From Betaproteobacteria bacterium (GTDB lineage Bacteria; Bdellovibrionota_B; Oligoflexia; Silvanigrellales; Silvanigrellaceae), in the NCBI GenBank assembly GCA_016868315.1, contig VGHE01000002.1, forward strand, positions 310,001 to 374,000: DNA of 64,000 bases, in the 5' to 3' direction. The position numbers and the translations under genes are program-made. Positions 33,950 through 43,635 of this stretch are shown in pieces (the stretch's first letter is position 1; the number at the start of each line of letters is the position of its first letter). Below the pieces are notes generated by a model. It made no database searches, had not been told where the DNA came from, and saw only the letters and a program-made list of their open reading frames with translations.

Positions 33950-36530
33950 GATCATCCCCATGCGACAGGTTGCTTAGCAGGCGCAGAGCGGCTTTGTCGT
34001 GCGGGTCGACCTCGGTGACCTGCCGAATGACACTCTGTGCGGCGTCGAAGTGTCCACTGAGATACAATTTGACTCCCTGACTAAACGTCTCAACTGTTTT
34101 TTGCTTTGCAGCTCGCCGAGCGTCTGGGTCACCACCAAAGAATTCATACACATCAACGGTTGCCGTCTTTGTGCGGTTCCAGACCTTGTCGAGTGGGCGA
34201 ACCGCGTCTGGGAGATAGCCTGCGCCACGCCCCGAAGCCAGCATCGATACGTAATCCTGACTCAGGAGAGCTGTTGCATTATATTCGTGTGCCACGTCGG
34301 CCAACGTTGCCGAAACGCCTTGTGGGTCGAATTGAATCCATGGCCGCAGAACTCCTGCGTGCTCGGAAAAGCTCAAGGTCAACGTTGAGACCTGCGCCCC
34401 GAAACTACATTCGTAAACCGGCATGGATAGCGAACTGCGGTGCTGGTTCCAGTTTCTCAGTGCAATTTGTGTTGTTTCGATCCACTTCAAAGCGGCAGTC
34501 GACATGTCGCGGAAGAGGACTGTCCATTTCAAGCCTTCTTGGCTGACCACATACCCGCCAGCATCGACCGTAGCTTTCATAAAGAGCGCTGAGAGTTCGT
34601 TGATGATACCGCGTTCAGGAGCGCCTTCGAGCTCTCGTCCGCGGGCTGTTGGTAGGCGCATCGAGACGCTCACAGCTGTTCCGTAGAAGCGGTATTCCTG
34701 CGCTGCATCCAACTGACCTAAGTTTGTCACACCAAAAAAGCGCACAAGGTCACGTGGAACAAATTTCTGAGCTGTATTGGATTCGCTTTCGAGAAGCGAG
34801 GTGCGGATGATGCTGTCGAGGTGAAGTGCTAATGCAGAGCTGAGCGCTTCAACAATTCGCTCACCGATGGCAGTTTTCTCGGTGCGTTTTCGCGCGCGGG
34901 CAATGATCCAACCAAAGGTTTGATGAGGGCCGCGTACCGCTGAGCGAATCACCACATCGTAGGCCTCATCAGCCTCTTCATTGCCTGCGTTGGTTTGAAT
35001 TTCCACATACTGCGGGGTTTCGAAGCCCAACTTTGGCAGCTCTCGGTTGCAGAAATTAACAACCAGACTAATGGCTTGGCCGCGATGCTTAAAGGTGCCC
35101 AACTGCGAAAGTAATTTCACCAGGAGCTCTTGTTGCTCCACATGATCTTTGTGAACTTGAACATCGGCCTGGGTCAGTTGTGGGCGTGAGGTCAGCAGCA
35201 CGAAGGTCAACATGGTTGGCATCAGGATTGCCCCCCAGTTGAAAACGAATGGGTTGCTTTTCGACTCCACGATGACCCAAAGTCCAACAACGCTGGCAAC
35301 GCTAAAACTTACAAGGAGCCCCTTCATCTGTTGTTCCCAGCGCGTACCTTGTTCGGGCTTCCAGATGTTGCGCAGGAAGTCGGCCAGCCGGTTGTTCCAG
35401 CTCTGTTGTTTGAGAGCAACGTATGCAGAAGCAATCAACAGCGCGCACGAGGTTGCAATCACAAATTCAAAGGTGCGCAAAGTGACAACCGCTGCATTCG
35501 ACGGAGAGCTCGCAAAGTAGGTGCTCAGCAGTGCTAGGAGCGCAAATCCGGCTCCAAGCGTGGTTGTCATGCGCCGTGAGAGGTACTTCTGGCACCAGGC
35601 AATCGATAGGAAGTTCATTGCAGCTGCAAACACCCAGCCTGCGAGGAAGGCAGACAAGGCAAAACTTCCTTTGAGAGAGAGTTTGCTGAGAATAATGGGC
35701 TGTTGCATCAGCGTGTCGGCAGCAACAAGAACCCAAAGCGATTTGGCAACGAGAAAATGAGAGAAAGCCATGTAGATGCGAGGCTTTCCTGCCCAAATGG
35801 TCAATGCAATGGCCATGATTGGAGCAAGAACCGCAAGTCCGAATTCAAAGAAAAATCCGTTTTGCTTTTCAGTGAGAATAGAAAAGACCTGATGAGCCTT
35901 ACTCTGTGAAACGAGAACCGGCGGCAAGGTTTGTGGGCCAAATTGCCCATCGGCGGTTACGGGTGAGTCGAATTGAATCCAGTTTTTCTTGTCGACTGTG
36001 ATGCGGTTCATGGGCAACACGAAATCTTCCAACTTGCAATTGCCGCCGTCACACACCGGAAATCCGGTCAAAGCAAGAACAGGTTTATCTTTCGACCAGT
36101 TTTTTTGTAGAAGTTGGTTCTCTTCGTCAGAAAGACGATGGCTGAGGCGAACGTGGGTTGGGCGGCTCGAAAACTGCGTGTCGGAAACAAAGCGACCGCG
36201 CCCGAGAGGGAGGCGCTCGTTTGCAACGGAATATTTTCCATCATTCTGGCGCTGGAAGACGCGTTTGCAGGAGCCTTCCAATGCACCCTGTGGGCAGGCA
36301 TAGAATTCGGCAACCCAGTCAGTCAGCTGCTGGTGCGCAGGGCCTCGACTTGCGAGATTTGTTGTTTTCGCCTGTGTATCGGCTTGTCGCTGAAGCGCGA
36401 TGCCAGCGACGACACACACCAACACTGCAATCACCGCAGGTGTTGCAAAGCCAGAGGTCTGTGTGCGGACGGCCTGCCAGAACCCCGCAAGCTGGTTGCA
36501 AAAGCCATTGAACACTGTTTTGGCCTTCAT
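33936..36530 (-). CDS. Multi-pass membrane protein with degenerate class III cyclase domain and TPR tail
   Basis: 864 residues. A transmembrane segment (about 30-46), an extracytoplasmic domain (about 60-220) and roughly six to seven more helices (about 225-450) form the membrane part. A GAF-like cytoplasmic region follows. Residues ~589-800 keep the layout of an adenylate/guanylate cyclase: FVPRDLVRFFG, a core strand, and the closing RPLDKVWNRTKTATVDVYEFF, then a TPR-like FSQGVKLYLSGHFDAAQ. The two metal-binding Asp positions read GTAVSVSMRL (617-626) and VVSQEGLKWTVLF (661-673), with no Asp, so cyclase activity is unlikely. Probably a membrane sensor or scaffold. ATG after GGAG. Confidence 0.78.
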   Translation of the reverse strand: MKAKTVFNGFCNQLAGFWQAVRTQTSGFATPAVIAVLVCVVAGIALQRQADTQAKTTNLASRGPAHQQLTDWVAEFYACPQGALEGSCKRVFQRQNDGKYSVANERLPLGRGRFVSDTQFSSRPTHVRLSHRLSDEENQLLQKNWSKDKPVLALTGFPVCDGGNCKLEDFVLPMNRITVDKKNWIQFDSPVTADGQFGPQTLPPVLVSQSKAHQVFSILTEKQNGFFFEFGLAVLAPIMAIALTIWAGKPRIYMAFSHFLVAKSLWVLVAADTLMQQPIILSKLSLKGSFALSAFLAGWVFAAAMNFLSIAWCQKYLSRRMTTTLGAGFALLALLSTYFASSPSNAAVVTLRTFEFVIATSCALLIASAYVALKQQSWNNRLADFLRNIWKPEQGTRWEQQMKGLLVSFSVASVVGLWVIVESKSNPFVFNWGAILMPTMLTFVLLTSRPQLTQADVQVHKDHVEQQELLVKLLSQLGTFKHRGQAISLVVNFCNRELPKLGFETPQYVEIQTNAGNEEADEAYDVVIRSAVRGPHQTFGWIIARARKRTEKTAIGERIVEALSSALALHLDSIIRTSLLESESNTAQKFVPRDLVRFFGVTNLGQLDAAQEYRFYGTAVSVSMRLPTARGRELEGAPERGIINELSALFMKATVDAGGYVVSQEGLKWTVLFRDMSTAALKWIETTQIALRNWNQHRSSLSMPVYECSFGAQVSTLTLSFSEHAGVLRPWIQFDPQGVSATLADVAHEYNATALLSQDYVSMLASGRGAGYLPDAVRPLDKVWNRTKTATVDVYEFFGGDPDARRAAKQKTVETFSQGVKLYLSGHFDAAQSVIRQVTEVDPHDKAALRLLSNLSHGDDLKAA

Positions 36531-36678
36531 TTCTCCACCCTCAAACTACTAGCAAGAGTGCAGTGCTTCACGCCGTGTTTAGAGGCGGAAACACAAATTC
36601 ACGTCCTGTGGTGGATCGGAGAAATGAGAACCAAGGCATGGGAACTCATTGCAGCGTGAGAGTCGCCGTTGACTCTTC

Positions 36679-37587
36679 TTACAGACTACCCAGAGATATC
36701 AGCTTTGGCTCTGGCAGAGTCTTTTGTGCGAAGACCTGTGCCACCTGTGCAAATCTTGCCGGCGCGTCAGTGCAGTAGAGCGAGCACTCGCCACTGTGAA
36801 ACTCATTTTGATTTGCGTGTGAGGCCAGAAAAGCATCCACCGCGGATACAACTGACGATGAACTGTCGAGAAGGATTATTGGGTCTTGAGCCGATGCACA
36901 TGAATAAAGCCGCGTGTCGCCCTCAGAAGAGCGTAATATCACTGTACGGTTCTTCAATGCTCCCAAGGTGTTTGCGATTGCACTTGCAAAGCGAGGGAAG
37001 TGTGTACAGGCAAGCATGACCACATCGACATCATCGGGGATATCTGAGAGATACATGCGACAAGCTGCTTCAGCGATTTCGCCTTGTGAGACACCTTCCT
37101 CAACCAGGGGTACAAAAAGAGGGCAGGCGCGTTGCCAGACGTTGTTGATTCCATTTTGGCGCAGCACTGCCTCAAAGCGTCCGCTGGCGACGGTGAAGCG
37201 GGTTCCGAGAACCGCGATGCGGCGGTTGTTTGCAATAAGGGCAGCGGCTTCGGCACAAAATCCTTCAACAATACCCACTACGGGCAAGCGAAAGACCTGC
37301 TTGAGTCGTTCGACCGCAACACTCGAGGCCGTACCGCAGGCCACCACAATCAATTCTGCGCGTTGGGCAGCGAGGAATAGAATTGCTTCGCTCGCATAGC
37401 GTGTGACTGTGTCTGCTCCTTTGTTTCCGTAAGGGTAGCGCGCATTGTCACCGAGATAGATTGTGTTGAGCGTGGGGTGGCGCGAGACAACCGACTCCCA
37501 CACGGTGAGCCCACCTTGCCCGGAATCGAAAAATGCAATTCTGCGTTTTTTTTCGTGGCCTGCTTGGGCTATGGAGGGAGTGTTCAT
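36679..37587 (-). CDS. murI: Glutamate racemase
   Basis: 302 residues from ATG 37587 (AGGAAA upstream), rather than the 351-residue reading. Supplies D-glutamate for peptidoglycan. Motifs: FFDSGQGGLTV (D21, S22), GDNARYPYG, first catalytic Cys84 in VVACGTAS, and second Cys194 in MLACTHFP. The first motif normally reads CNTAS; here Asn is Gly. Length is slightly above the usual ~265-285. The HAD phosphatase stops one base upstream, so they are co-transcribed. Confidence 0.92.
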   Translation of the reverse strand: MNTPSIAQAGHEKKRRIAFFDSGQGGLTVWESVVSRHPTLNTIYLGDNARYPYGNKGADTVTRYASEAILFLAAQRAELIVVACGTASSVAVERLKQVFRLPVVGIVEGFCAEAAALIANNRRIAVLGTRFTVASGRFEAVLRQNGINNVWQRACPLFVPLVEEGVSQGEIAEAACRMYLSDIPDDVDVVMLACTHFPRFASAIANTLGALKNRTVILRSSEGDTRLYSCASAQDPIILLDSSSSVVSAVDAFLASHANQNEFHSGECSLYCTDAPARFAQVAQVFAQKTLPEPKLISLGSL

Positions 37588-37588
37588 T

Positions 37589-38482
37589 TCATTTTCCTGC
37601 CGAAGAAAGAAGCTCAACAAATAGGCCTTCGACGCGTTTAGCAGCTTCGTCACCGAAAACCAGGTTCTGTGATTGAGTTGAGAGCTGAGCCAGTGTGTCG
37701 GCATCGAGTGCACGCGCCTTTGAAAGGAGATCATCCTTCAAAAGACACACCAGGCTCGATTGCCAGCCCAAGTTGCGAGCTGCACGAACGTTGATAGGGG
37801 TGTCATCGACAAACGCCAGCTGTGCTGTATCGAGAGTCGACGCTTTGTTTGGTGAGCGCATCGCATAGATTTTTTGTGCAGCCTGATGAGCACTCTCATA
37901 GATTTTCGCGTCGGGTTTTTCACTTCCGACATCCTGGCTGAAAACAACCACGTCGAAAAGCTCATGCAGCGAAGTCGTGCGCATAATGTCGCTCTCATGC
38001 CATGGAGTCGCGTTGCTGAGGGCGCCGACAATGTAGTTCTTTTTCCGAAGTGTTTGGATGAGGCGCACAATCCGCGGACGAGCCGGACCAACAATAAGAC
38101 TGCTCAGCTCCTTCACGAGTGCAGGAGCATAAGCTCCGTTGCTCAGCCGTTCTGTTCCGTAGGCGAGCCGCTGTGCTTTATCCTTGCTGTGGCCGGCGGC
38201 CTCGAGCATTCCCTCGACGTACTCGTATGGACCAAGATGACCAGTGCACCAGCGCACCATCAACTGATTTTCCCGGATTCTGGTCATCATCCGGTCGACA
38301 GAGAAATTTTTATCGTCAGGGTTGAGTTCCTGTTGACGCGCAAAAAAGCTGTCCCAATCGAGGTCAATGAGCACGCTTCCAATGTCGAAAAAGACAGCCC
38401 GGACAGGGCTTTGGGAATTTTCTTTGAAGCAGCGAAAAGGCTCAAAAAGACCGAGATCTTCGGGTGATAGACGTGGCCACAT
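37589..38482 (-). CDS. HAD-superfamily phosphatase
   Basis: 297 residues. Motif I FFDIGSVLID (nucleophile D33), motif II LSNATP, motif III Lys in GSEKPDAKIY, and motif IV FVDDTPINVRAA. The second acid of motif I is Gly as in YihX-like (DLGNV) phosphatases, so substrate may be a sugar phosphate such as glucose-1-phosphate (inference). An alpha-helical cap lies between residues ~45 and 130. The N-terminus carries about 25 extra residues and the ribosome binding site is weak, so the exact start is uncertain. Operon with murI. Confidence 0.85.
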   Translation of the reverse strand: MWPRLSPEDLGLFEPFRCFKENSQSPVRAVFFDIGSVLIDLDWDSFFARQQELNPDDKNFSVDRMMTRIRENQLMVRWCTGHLGPYEYVEGMLEAAGHSKDKAQRLAYGTERLSNGAYAPALVKELSSLIVGPARPRIVRLIQTLRKKNYIVGALSNATPWHESDIMRTTSLHELFDVVVFSQDVGSEKPDAKIYESAHQAAQKIYAMRSPNKASTLDTAQLAFVDDTPINVRAARNLGWQSSLVCLLKDDLLSKARALDADTLAQLSTQSQNLVFGDEAAKRVEGLFVELLSSAGK

Positions 38483-38577
38483 GGAAAATTACCCTAAAGT
38501 TGTCCGGCAGGACTCCGAACTGCCCCACATGGGCGGTCGAACGCTCCGCGGTTTCTTCTTTGAAAGGGATTTACGCT

Positions 38578-39315
38578 ATGGTCGCTGCCGAATCAATCAA
38601 TGGGTCTCCTGAGAGTGCACCGGTCACGCTCATGCTGATTGAAGACGTCAGCGTGACGGCGGAGATTGAGCGGAGTTACTTTTCCAGCGTCGGTTTCAAT
38701 GTGATTGCCGCCGGGAGTGTTCCTGAATCTCAATCCGTGATCGCAAAAGAGTGGATCGACGTTGTGATTATCGATGCTGCATTTGCGCGGCAGAAGGGAA
38801 TAGACCTTATCCCGCTCCTGAAGAAGGAATCCCGCAACCGCGACGTAAAGATAATTGTGACGAGTGTGTCGGGTGACCCTGCGCTGAAGAAGTCCGCCAA
38901 CGCAGTCGGAGCAAGCGCGTTTATCGTGAAGCCCGCACCACGCCCACGCTATTTGAAAGAGATTAAAAGGCTTTCGGCGCAGAAAACGCGCGACACCGAG
39001 CGGATTCACCAGACACTCGAGGTGGAACTGAGCGATGGGCGCGACACCTTTACAGCCGAGACACTCGATGTGAGCAGCGAGGGCATTCACCTTGCCATTT
39101 CTCAGAAGGCCTCGACACCTGGGATTGGTGCGATTTTTCAAATGAGTCTGACAATCGAGGGAAAACTCCTGAAAATTCAGGGTCAAGTTGTGCGGCATAC
39201 ACCCAAGGGGGTGGGTATTCGATTTCTGAACCTAGGAGTTCAAGCCCAGCGCGCTCTTGATAAGTTTTTGCTGCGCTACAGCATGGAACATCAGGCGTCG
39301 CACTTCTATTTGTGA
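38578..39315 (+). CDS. Response-regulator-like protein with PilZ domain
   Basis: 245 residues from ATG 38578 (AAAGGGA upstream). Receiver domain about 15-135: MLIEDVS, phospho-acceptor Asp in VVIIDAAF, and a KPAPRPR segment. The PilZ domain (about 145-240) has DVSSEG and a GQVVRHTPKGVGIRFLN strand. The N-terminal RxxxR arm of c-di-GMP binding reads RIHQT, so the second Arg is missing and c-di-GMP binding is doubtful. It may link phosphorylation to motility or envelope control. Confidence 0.82.
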   Translation: MVAAESINGSPESAPVTLMLIEDVSVTAEIERSYFSSVGFNVIAAGSVPESQSVIAKEWIDVVIIDAAFARQKGIDLIPLLKKESRNRDVKIIVTSVSGDPALKKSANAVGASAFIVKPAPRPRYLKEIKRLSAQKTRDTERIHQTLEVELSDGRDTFTAETLDVSSEGIHLAISQKASTPGIGAIFQMSLTIEGKLLKIQGQVVRHTPKGVGIRFLNLGVQAQRALDKFLLRYSMEHQASHFYL

Positions 39316-39336
39316 CGCGCGCCGCCTGAGGTTGAA

Positions 39337-40053
39337 TCAGGCAGGGTTGTGCGGCAACAAAATGTGATTGCAGCTCGGACAAAACTCAATGTCTTTCCCG
39401 CGCGCCATGTTGTTCAACAGCTGTGGCGATAGGCTAAGGTGGCAATTGCCACAGGCACCCGAAATCACGCGTGTCACGGGACCGTTGGGGTTGCGTGTGA
39501 GCTTTGCGATACGCATGTAGTGCTGGCCGATGCGGTCATCTAGACGAGCCAGATACGTATCCCGAATACCGCCAATTTCATTCAGACGACCAGATGAACG
39601 AGCTTCTGCATCTTGAGCCTTCTGCCGCTCATCAGCAGTTGCGGAAAGCGACTCTTTCAAATCGTTCTCGGCTTTGATCAGAATAGCTTTCAGCTGTTCG
39701 ATACGCACTTCGGTTTCTTCGGTGCGGCGTGAAGAATCACGCAGGTCGCGATCGAGGTTATCCACTTCACGCTTCAGCGCGCGGTGTTCGTCGTCGTTGC
39801 GTGCACTGAAGAGCTTCGCAGAACGCTCATTTTTGCGCTCTTCGAGTTCATCAGCACGCTTGTACTGGCGCCGCAATTCACCTTCGAGGAACGCCATGTC
39901 GGTTTTGGTTTTGCTGATGAGGTCTTCGTTGGCCTTTGTGCGCTTTGCAAGCTCATTGAGCTCTTTCTGGGCGTTTCTCCAGTCCATTGTGGCTGCGCCG
40001 GCGTCAATGTCGAGGCGATAGATTTGCTCAAGGGTCTCGTAATTTGGGTTCAA
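39337..40053 (-). CDS. Coiled-coil C4 zinc-ribbon protein (DUF164/CdsZ-like)
   Basis: 238 residues from TTG 40053, which follows GGGAGAG; a TTG at 40080 is the longer alternative. Long charged coiled coil (about 15-170) and a C-terminal four-cysteine zinc ribbon (CGNC and CPSC, about 206-234). The family is broadly conserved in bacteria; CdsZ of Chlamydia is a DNA-binding member. Function here not settled, possibly nucleic-acid binding. Converges with the REC-PilZ gene. Confidence 0.82.
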   Translation of the reverse strand: MNPNYETLEQIYRLDIDAGAATMDWRNAQKELNELAKRTKANEDLISKTKTDMAFLEGELRRQYKRADELEERKNERSAKLFSARNDDEHRALKREVDNLDRDLRDSSRRTEETEVRIEQLKAILIKAENDLKESLSATADERQKAQDAEARSSGRLNEIGGIRDTYLARLDDRIGQHYMRIAKLTRNPNGPVTRVISGACGNCHLSLSPQLLNNMARGKDIEFCPSCNHILLPHNPA

Positions 40054-40208
40054 GGTGACTCTCCCAAAGGTCGTGGTCAACTTTCGAATTTTCCAAGGAA
40101 ACTCGAATAATCAGCGGAGACTAGCACAGAGAGAGCAAAACTATCAAGCCAGCGGAAGGTGAGTTTTGTCTTCAGTTTCTGACGAGTTCCAAGCAAGAAT
40201 CAGGATGC

Positions 40209-41432
40209 TCATTGTGCACTGTTGCAAATGCTAATCTGCCCAAGCGGTTGTTCCACCGGCACTTCGCCTTGGAATCCCGTCACCAGACCCACATTCAATA
40301 CACAGGCACGCCCGAGCCCCTGAAAACGAAAGAGCTGGCTGGAAGAGCCACCTGTGCCAACAAGGTCACCATTAAGGCGCAGGAAGTAACTTCCTGACAT
40401 GTTGACCTGGTCACTCCAACCCAGTTGGGTGTTGAGTTCGAGTGCGGGTGCGCTGATCGTGAAATCTGCGAAAATAAACTCCCGGCTGTAACCGAATGCC
40501 TCCCACTGCGTTTGAGTGGTCGGTTTTTGAAAGGACGCGCTCAGCGTTGCGAGACTGCCCACGAGCTTGAGCTCTCCGGCACCCGGTTTCCATTCGAGCT
40601 TTAGCGGAGAGCGTTCATCGAGCCCTGCGTAAAGGAGTCCCCATGATTTTTTCAGCACAGCTGCTGCCGAAGTACGTTCAAGCGCGACTCCCTGAACGCT
40701 GCCACGAACGAGATGGAGCGAAAATGAACGCACCGCATTGGGTTGGGTGAGGTCGCTGCCACGCAAGAGTTTGAAGGGAAAAAAAGACGCGAGTTCGAAT
40801 CCGTTGCCAGCGTCATGCAGAGCATCGCCACCCGCCAACGTCGGCAAACTGCCCGCAGTTTTAATGAGAAGTGCAGAGCCAATTTCAAGAACCTTGAGCT
40901 TACCATCGCGGTCGGTGTTCCGGCTGGAGTTCAGGCGCTCTCGGAGTCTGGCCAGATCAACGCATTTGCCATAGTCCAAAGTTGCGGTTGTGGTGTCGGT
41001 CGATTTTGCAAACGGAGCCGTAAACACCTCTTTGAGGCATTGAGCTTGCGGTGAATCGGGAGATGTTGTGACTGTTTGTTTTGCTTCATTCGCATCATCG
41101 CTGACCGTCTTCAGTGCATTGGCCAAAAGCTTGAATGGATTGCTTCTGAGAAGCGCGCTGACCTCGGTCGCAGGGTCGAGTTTAGAACGCGGCGTGTTTT
41201 GGTTCCAAAAGTCGAGACTCAAATTAAACGGTTCATCGTTCTTTTGCTCGGACGAATCTTCGGCGCTGCAGTTGATTTTGCAACGCTTTTCTTTGTCTTG
41301 GTAAACATCAGTCAGGCCGCAACCAGAGAGTGCAATGCCACAGAGTGCCAAGGCACTTGTCCACGGCAGCAGTGCGGTTCGAGGATTTAGTGTGTGTGCG
41401 AGTCGGCTGGGATGACGCGACGCATGAGACAT
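40209..41432 (-). CDS. Lipoprotein of unknown function
   Basis: 407 residues from ATG 41432 (GGGAG upstream). Long positively charged start, hydrophobic stretch and lipobox ALSGC (about Cys37). Mature part begins with a Cys pair and an acidic linker; the rest is rich in beta-type and Leu/Ser segments with no recognisable catalytic motif. Two more cysteines lie near the C-terminus. It lies upstream of nothing else on its strand and follows the end of the opp operon. Unknown family. Confidence 0.7.
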   Translation of the reverse strand: MSHASRHPSRLAHTLNPRTALLPWTSALALCGIALSGCGLTDVYQDKEKRCKINCSAEDSSEQKNDEPFNLSLDFWNQNTPRSKLDPATEVSALLRSNPFKLLANALKTVSDDANEAKQTVTTSPDSPQAQCLKEVFTAPFAKSTDTTTATLDYGKCVDLARLRERLNSSRNTDRDGKLKVLEIGSALLIKTAGSLPTLAGGDALHDAGNGFELASFFPFKLLRGSDLTQPNAVRSFSLHLVRGSVQGVALERTSAAAVLKKSWGLLYAGLDERSPLKLEWKPGAGELKLVGSLATLSASFQKPTTQTQWEAFGYSREFIFADFTISAPALELNTQLGWSDQVNMSGSYFLRLNGDLVGTGGSSSQLFRFQGLGRACVLNVGLVTGFQGEVPVEQPLGQISICNSAQ

Positions 41433-41510
41433 GATCCAGACTCCCTCTTTTTTGAGCCACATTTCAGCGTAGACCCAAAAAAAGGGAGCCTAGGAGGCAC
41501 GCTTGAACCA

Positions 41511-42473
41511 TCAACGATAATGGCAGGCAACAAATCTGCCTGGCTTTGATTCCTTCAAAACAGGCGTTTCAGCGCGGCATTTGTCGGTCGCAATGGGGCA
41601 CCGATTGGCAAAACGACAACCGGGTTTGGGGTTGACCGGGCTGGTGATTTCACCGCCAAGCAACTTGTGTTCGCGGGTACGTTCACGTTTGGGATCGGGG
41701 AATGGGTTCGCGGCAATCAAAGCCTCGGAGTAGGGATGCAGCGGAGAACTGTAGAGTTCTTCGCTTGGCCCAATTTCAACAACCTTGCCCAGGTACATCA
41801 CTGCCATGCGGTTCGAGATGTAGCGCACCATGCTGAGACTGTGCGCAATGAACAGATAGGTGAGCCCGAATTCACGCTGCAAATCTTGCAGCAACGTAAC
41901 GACTTGCGCCTGAACCGAAACATCGAGTGCAGAAATGGGTTCATCGCACACGACAAAACGCGGGTTGAGAGCAAGCGAGCGAGCGATCCCAATGCGCTGT
42001 CTTTGACCGCCCGAGAATTCATGCGGAAAGCGCATCGCGTGCTCCGGCACGAGTCCAACGCGATTGAGCCAATTCATGATCTGGTCTTTGCGCTGATTCC
42101 CTTGCCACTCTCCGTGAATGGCTGGCCCTTCCGCGATGATGTCGCCAACAGTCATGCGCGGGTTAAGTGACTGATAAGGATCTTGGAAAATCATTTGCGC
42201 CTGGCGCGCAAAATTCTTGCGTTGCGCAAAGCTCAGCGAGGGCGGTACAGCCTGACCGTCGAACGTGTAATTGCCGGACGTTTGGTCATACATCCGAACA
42301 AGAACTCGGCCAAGTGTAGACTTTCCGCATCCGGATTCGCCCACGAGTCCTAGAGTTTCACCTTTGAAGATTTTCAAGCTCACATCATCGACCGCGTGCA
42401 GCTTGGCGCCGCGTCCTAGGTCGAAATATTTGCAGAGGTTCTTTACCTCAATAAGGGTCTGACTTTGTGTCAC
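41511..42473 (-). CDS. oppF: Oligopeptide ABC transporter ATP-binding protein OppF
   Basis: 320 residues from GTG 42473, which has GGGAGGA upstream and overlaps the oppD stop by 4 bases; the 380-residue reading is an artefact of an open frame over oppD. Walker A GESGCGKST, signature SGGQRQRI, Walker B VCDEPISALD, switch His in FIAHS. The C-terminal Cys-containing tail typical of Opp/Dpp ATPases is present (NPKPGCRFANRCP). Powers peptide import with OppD. Confidence 0.95.
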   Translation of the reverse strand: MTQSQTLIEVKNLCKYFDLGRGAKLHAVDDVSLKIFKGETLGLVGESGCGKSTLGRVLVRMYDQTSGNYTFDGQAVPPSLSFAQRKNFARQAQMIFQDPYQSLNPRMTVGDIIAEGPAIHGEWQGNQRKDQIMNWLNRVGLVPEHAMRFPHEFSGGQRQRIGIARSLALNPRFVVCDEPISALDVSVQAQVVTLLQDLQREFGLTYLFIAHSLSMVRYISNRMAVMYLGKVVEIGPSEELYSSPLHPYSEALIAANPFPDPKRERTREHKLLGGEITSPVNPKPGCRFANRCPIATDKCRAETPVLKESKPGRFVACHYR

Positions 42474-43576
42474 GAGAGAGTTCCTCCCTGAGGAAGTTCG
42501 CCACAGGTGCTGATTCCAGCGCTGGCACGGTACTGTGCTGCATTTTCGTGTTGGAGCCAGCACGAAACGCGAGCACTTCCAGATTTTGTTTCGGGGGGCT
42601 GCTTGCGATGGCAAATAGTGAGCGCAGCCGAACAACGCGCCGCAAAGGCACATCCTGGAGGCGGCGCGAAAAGATCAGGAGGTGTGCCAGGAATGGGCTG
42701 CAGAGGCTCATCGAGCGCACCTGTATCTTTGGGCATCGCCCTTTTCAGACCAACTGTGTAGGGGTGCTTCGAAGCGTAAAAGACTTCATCAGCAGTGCCT
42801 TCTTCAACAATTTTTCCGGCGTACATGACTGCAACCCGCTCGGCCATCTGAGCAACAACACCCAGATCATGGGTGATGAGAATTGTGGCCATGTTGAAGC
42901 GGCGTGCGAGCTCCTGAATGAGCGCAAGAATTTGAGCCTGGATGGTTACATCGAGTGCTGTGGTTGGCTCGTCGGCAATCAAAACTTTCGGGTTGCACGA
43001 GAGTGCCATGGCAATCATCACACGTTGACGCATGCCACCCGAAAGCTCGTGTGGATACTGACCCAAACGGCGCCGTGGCTCTGGAATACGCACCAGCTCA
43101 AGCAACTCAATGACCCGGTTTTTGCGGGCGGCGCTGTCGAGAGTTGTGTGAAGTTTGATCGCTTCTTCGATCTGGTTGCCAATCGTCATGGTTGGATTCA
43201 AGCTTGCGAGAGGATCTTGGAAGATCATTGCAATGTCTTTGCCAAGAAGTCTGCGGCGTTCACCATGACTCATTGCAATGAGGTCTTTGCCGTTCAGGAG
43301 CGCTTTGCCTCCAGTGATTTGACCACTAGACAGCCCCATGAGCGACTGAACCGTGACCGACTTTCCTGAACCCGATTCACCCACAATGCACAAGCATTCG
43401 CCGGCTCGCACATGGAACGAAACATCTCGAACAGCAAAGACTTGTCCACCATACACACGGAAGTTCACCGACAGGTTTTGCACCTGAAGAACCACCGGGT
43501 TGGCGTCTTTTTGTGTGGACAGGCCTTGCGGAGCGTTGGGCTGTGGCGCTGTCGTGTTGGTTTCTGTGTTTCGCAT
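42470..43576 (-). CDS. oppD: Oligopeptide ABC transporter ATP-binding protein OppD
   Basis: 368 residues from ATG 43576 (AAGGATAC upstream). Walker A GESGSGKS, signature [10 protein letters not shown], Walker [13 protein letters not shown], switch His in LITHD. The C-terminal oligopeptide-transporter motif [13 protein letters not shown] is present. The N-terminus has a ~25-residue Asn/Thr/Pro-rich tail before the ATPase fold. Partner of OppF. Confidence 0.95.
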   Translation of the reverse strand: MRNTETNTTAPQPNAPQGLSTQKDANPVVLQVQNLSVNFRVYGGQVFAVRDVSFHVRAGECLCIVGESGSGKSVTVQSLMGLSSGQITGGKALLNGKDLIAMSHGERRRLLGKDIAMIFQDPLASLNPTMTIGNQIEEAIKLHTTLDSAARKNRVIELLELVRIPEPRRRLGQYPHELSGGMRQRVMIAMALSCNPKVLIADEPTTALDVTIQAQILALIQELARRFNMATILITHDLGVVAQMAERVAVMYAGKIVEEGTADEVFYASKHPYTVGLKRAMPKDTGALDEPLQPIPGTPPDLFAPPPGCAFAARCSAALTICHRKQPPETKSGSARVSCWLQHENAAQYRASAGISTCGELPQGGTLS

Positions 43577-43635
43577 TGTCTGTATCCTTGTTTCGTCTCG
43601 CAGGGCTCGAAGGCGTTGCGGTTTGATCGTGAGAA

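Noticed and set aside
41511-42653. 380-residue reading of OppF
   Set aside because: The first 60 codons overlap oppD in another frame and lack family similarity; GTG 42473 has a good site and normal length.
42467-43369. 300-codon plus-strand frame over oppD
   Set aside because: Antisense to the ATPase; no recognisable protein features.
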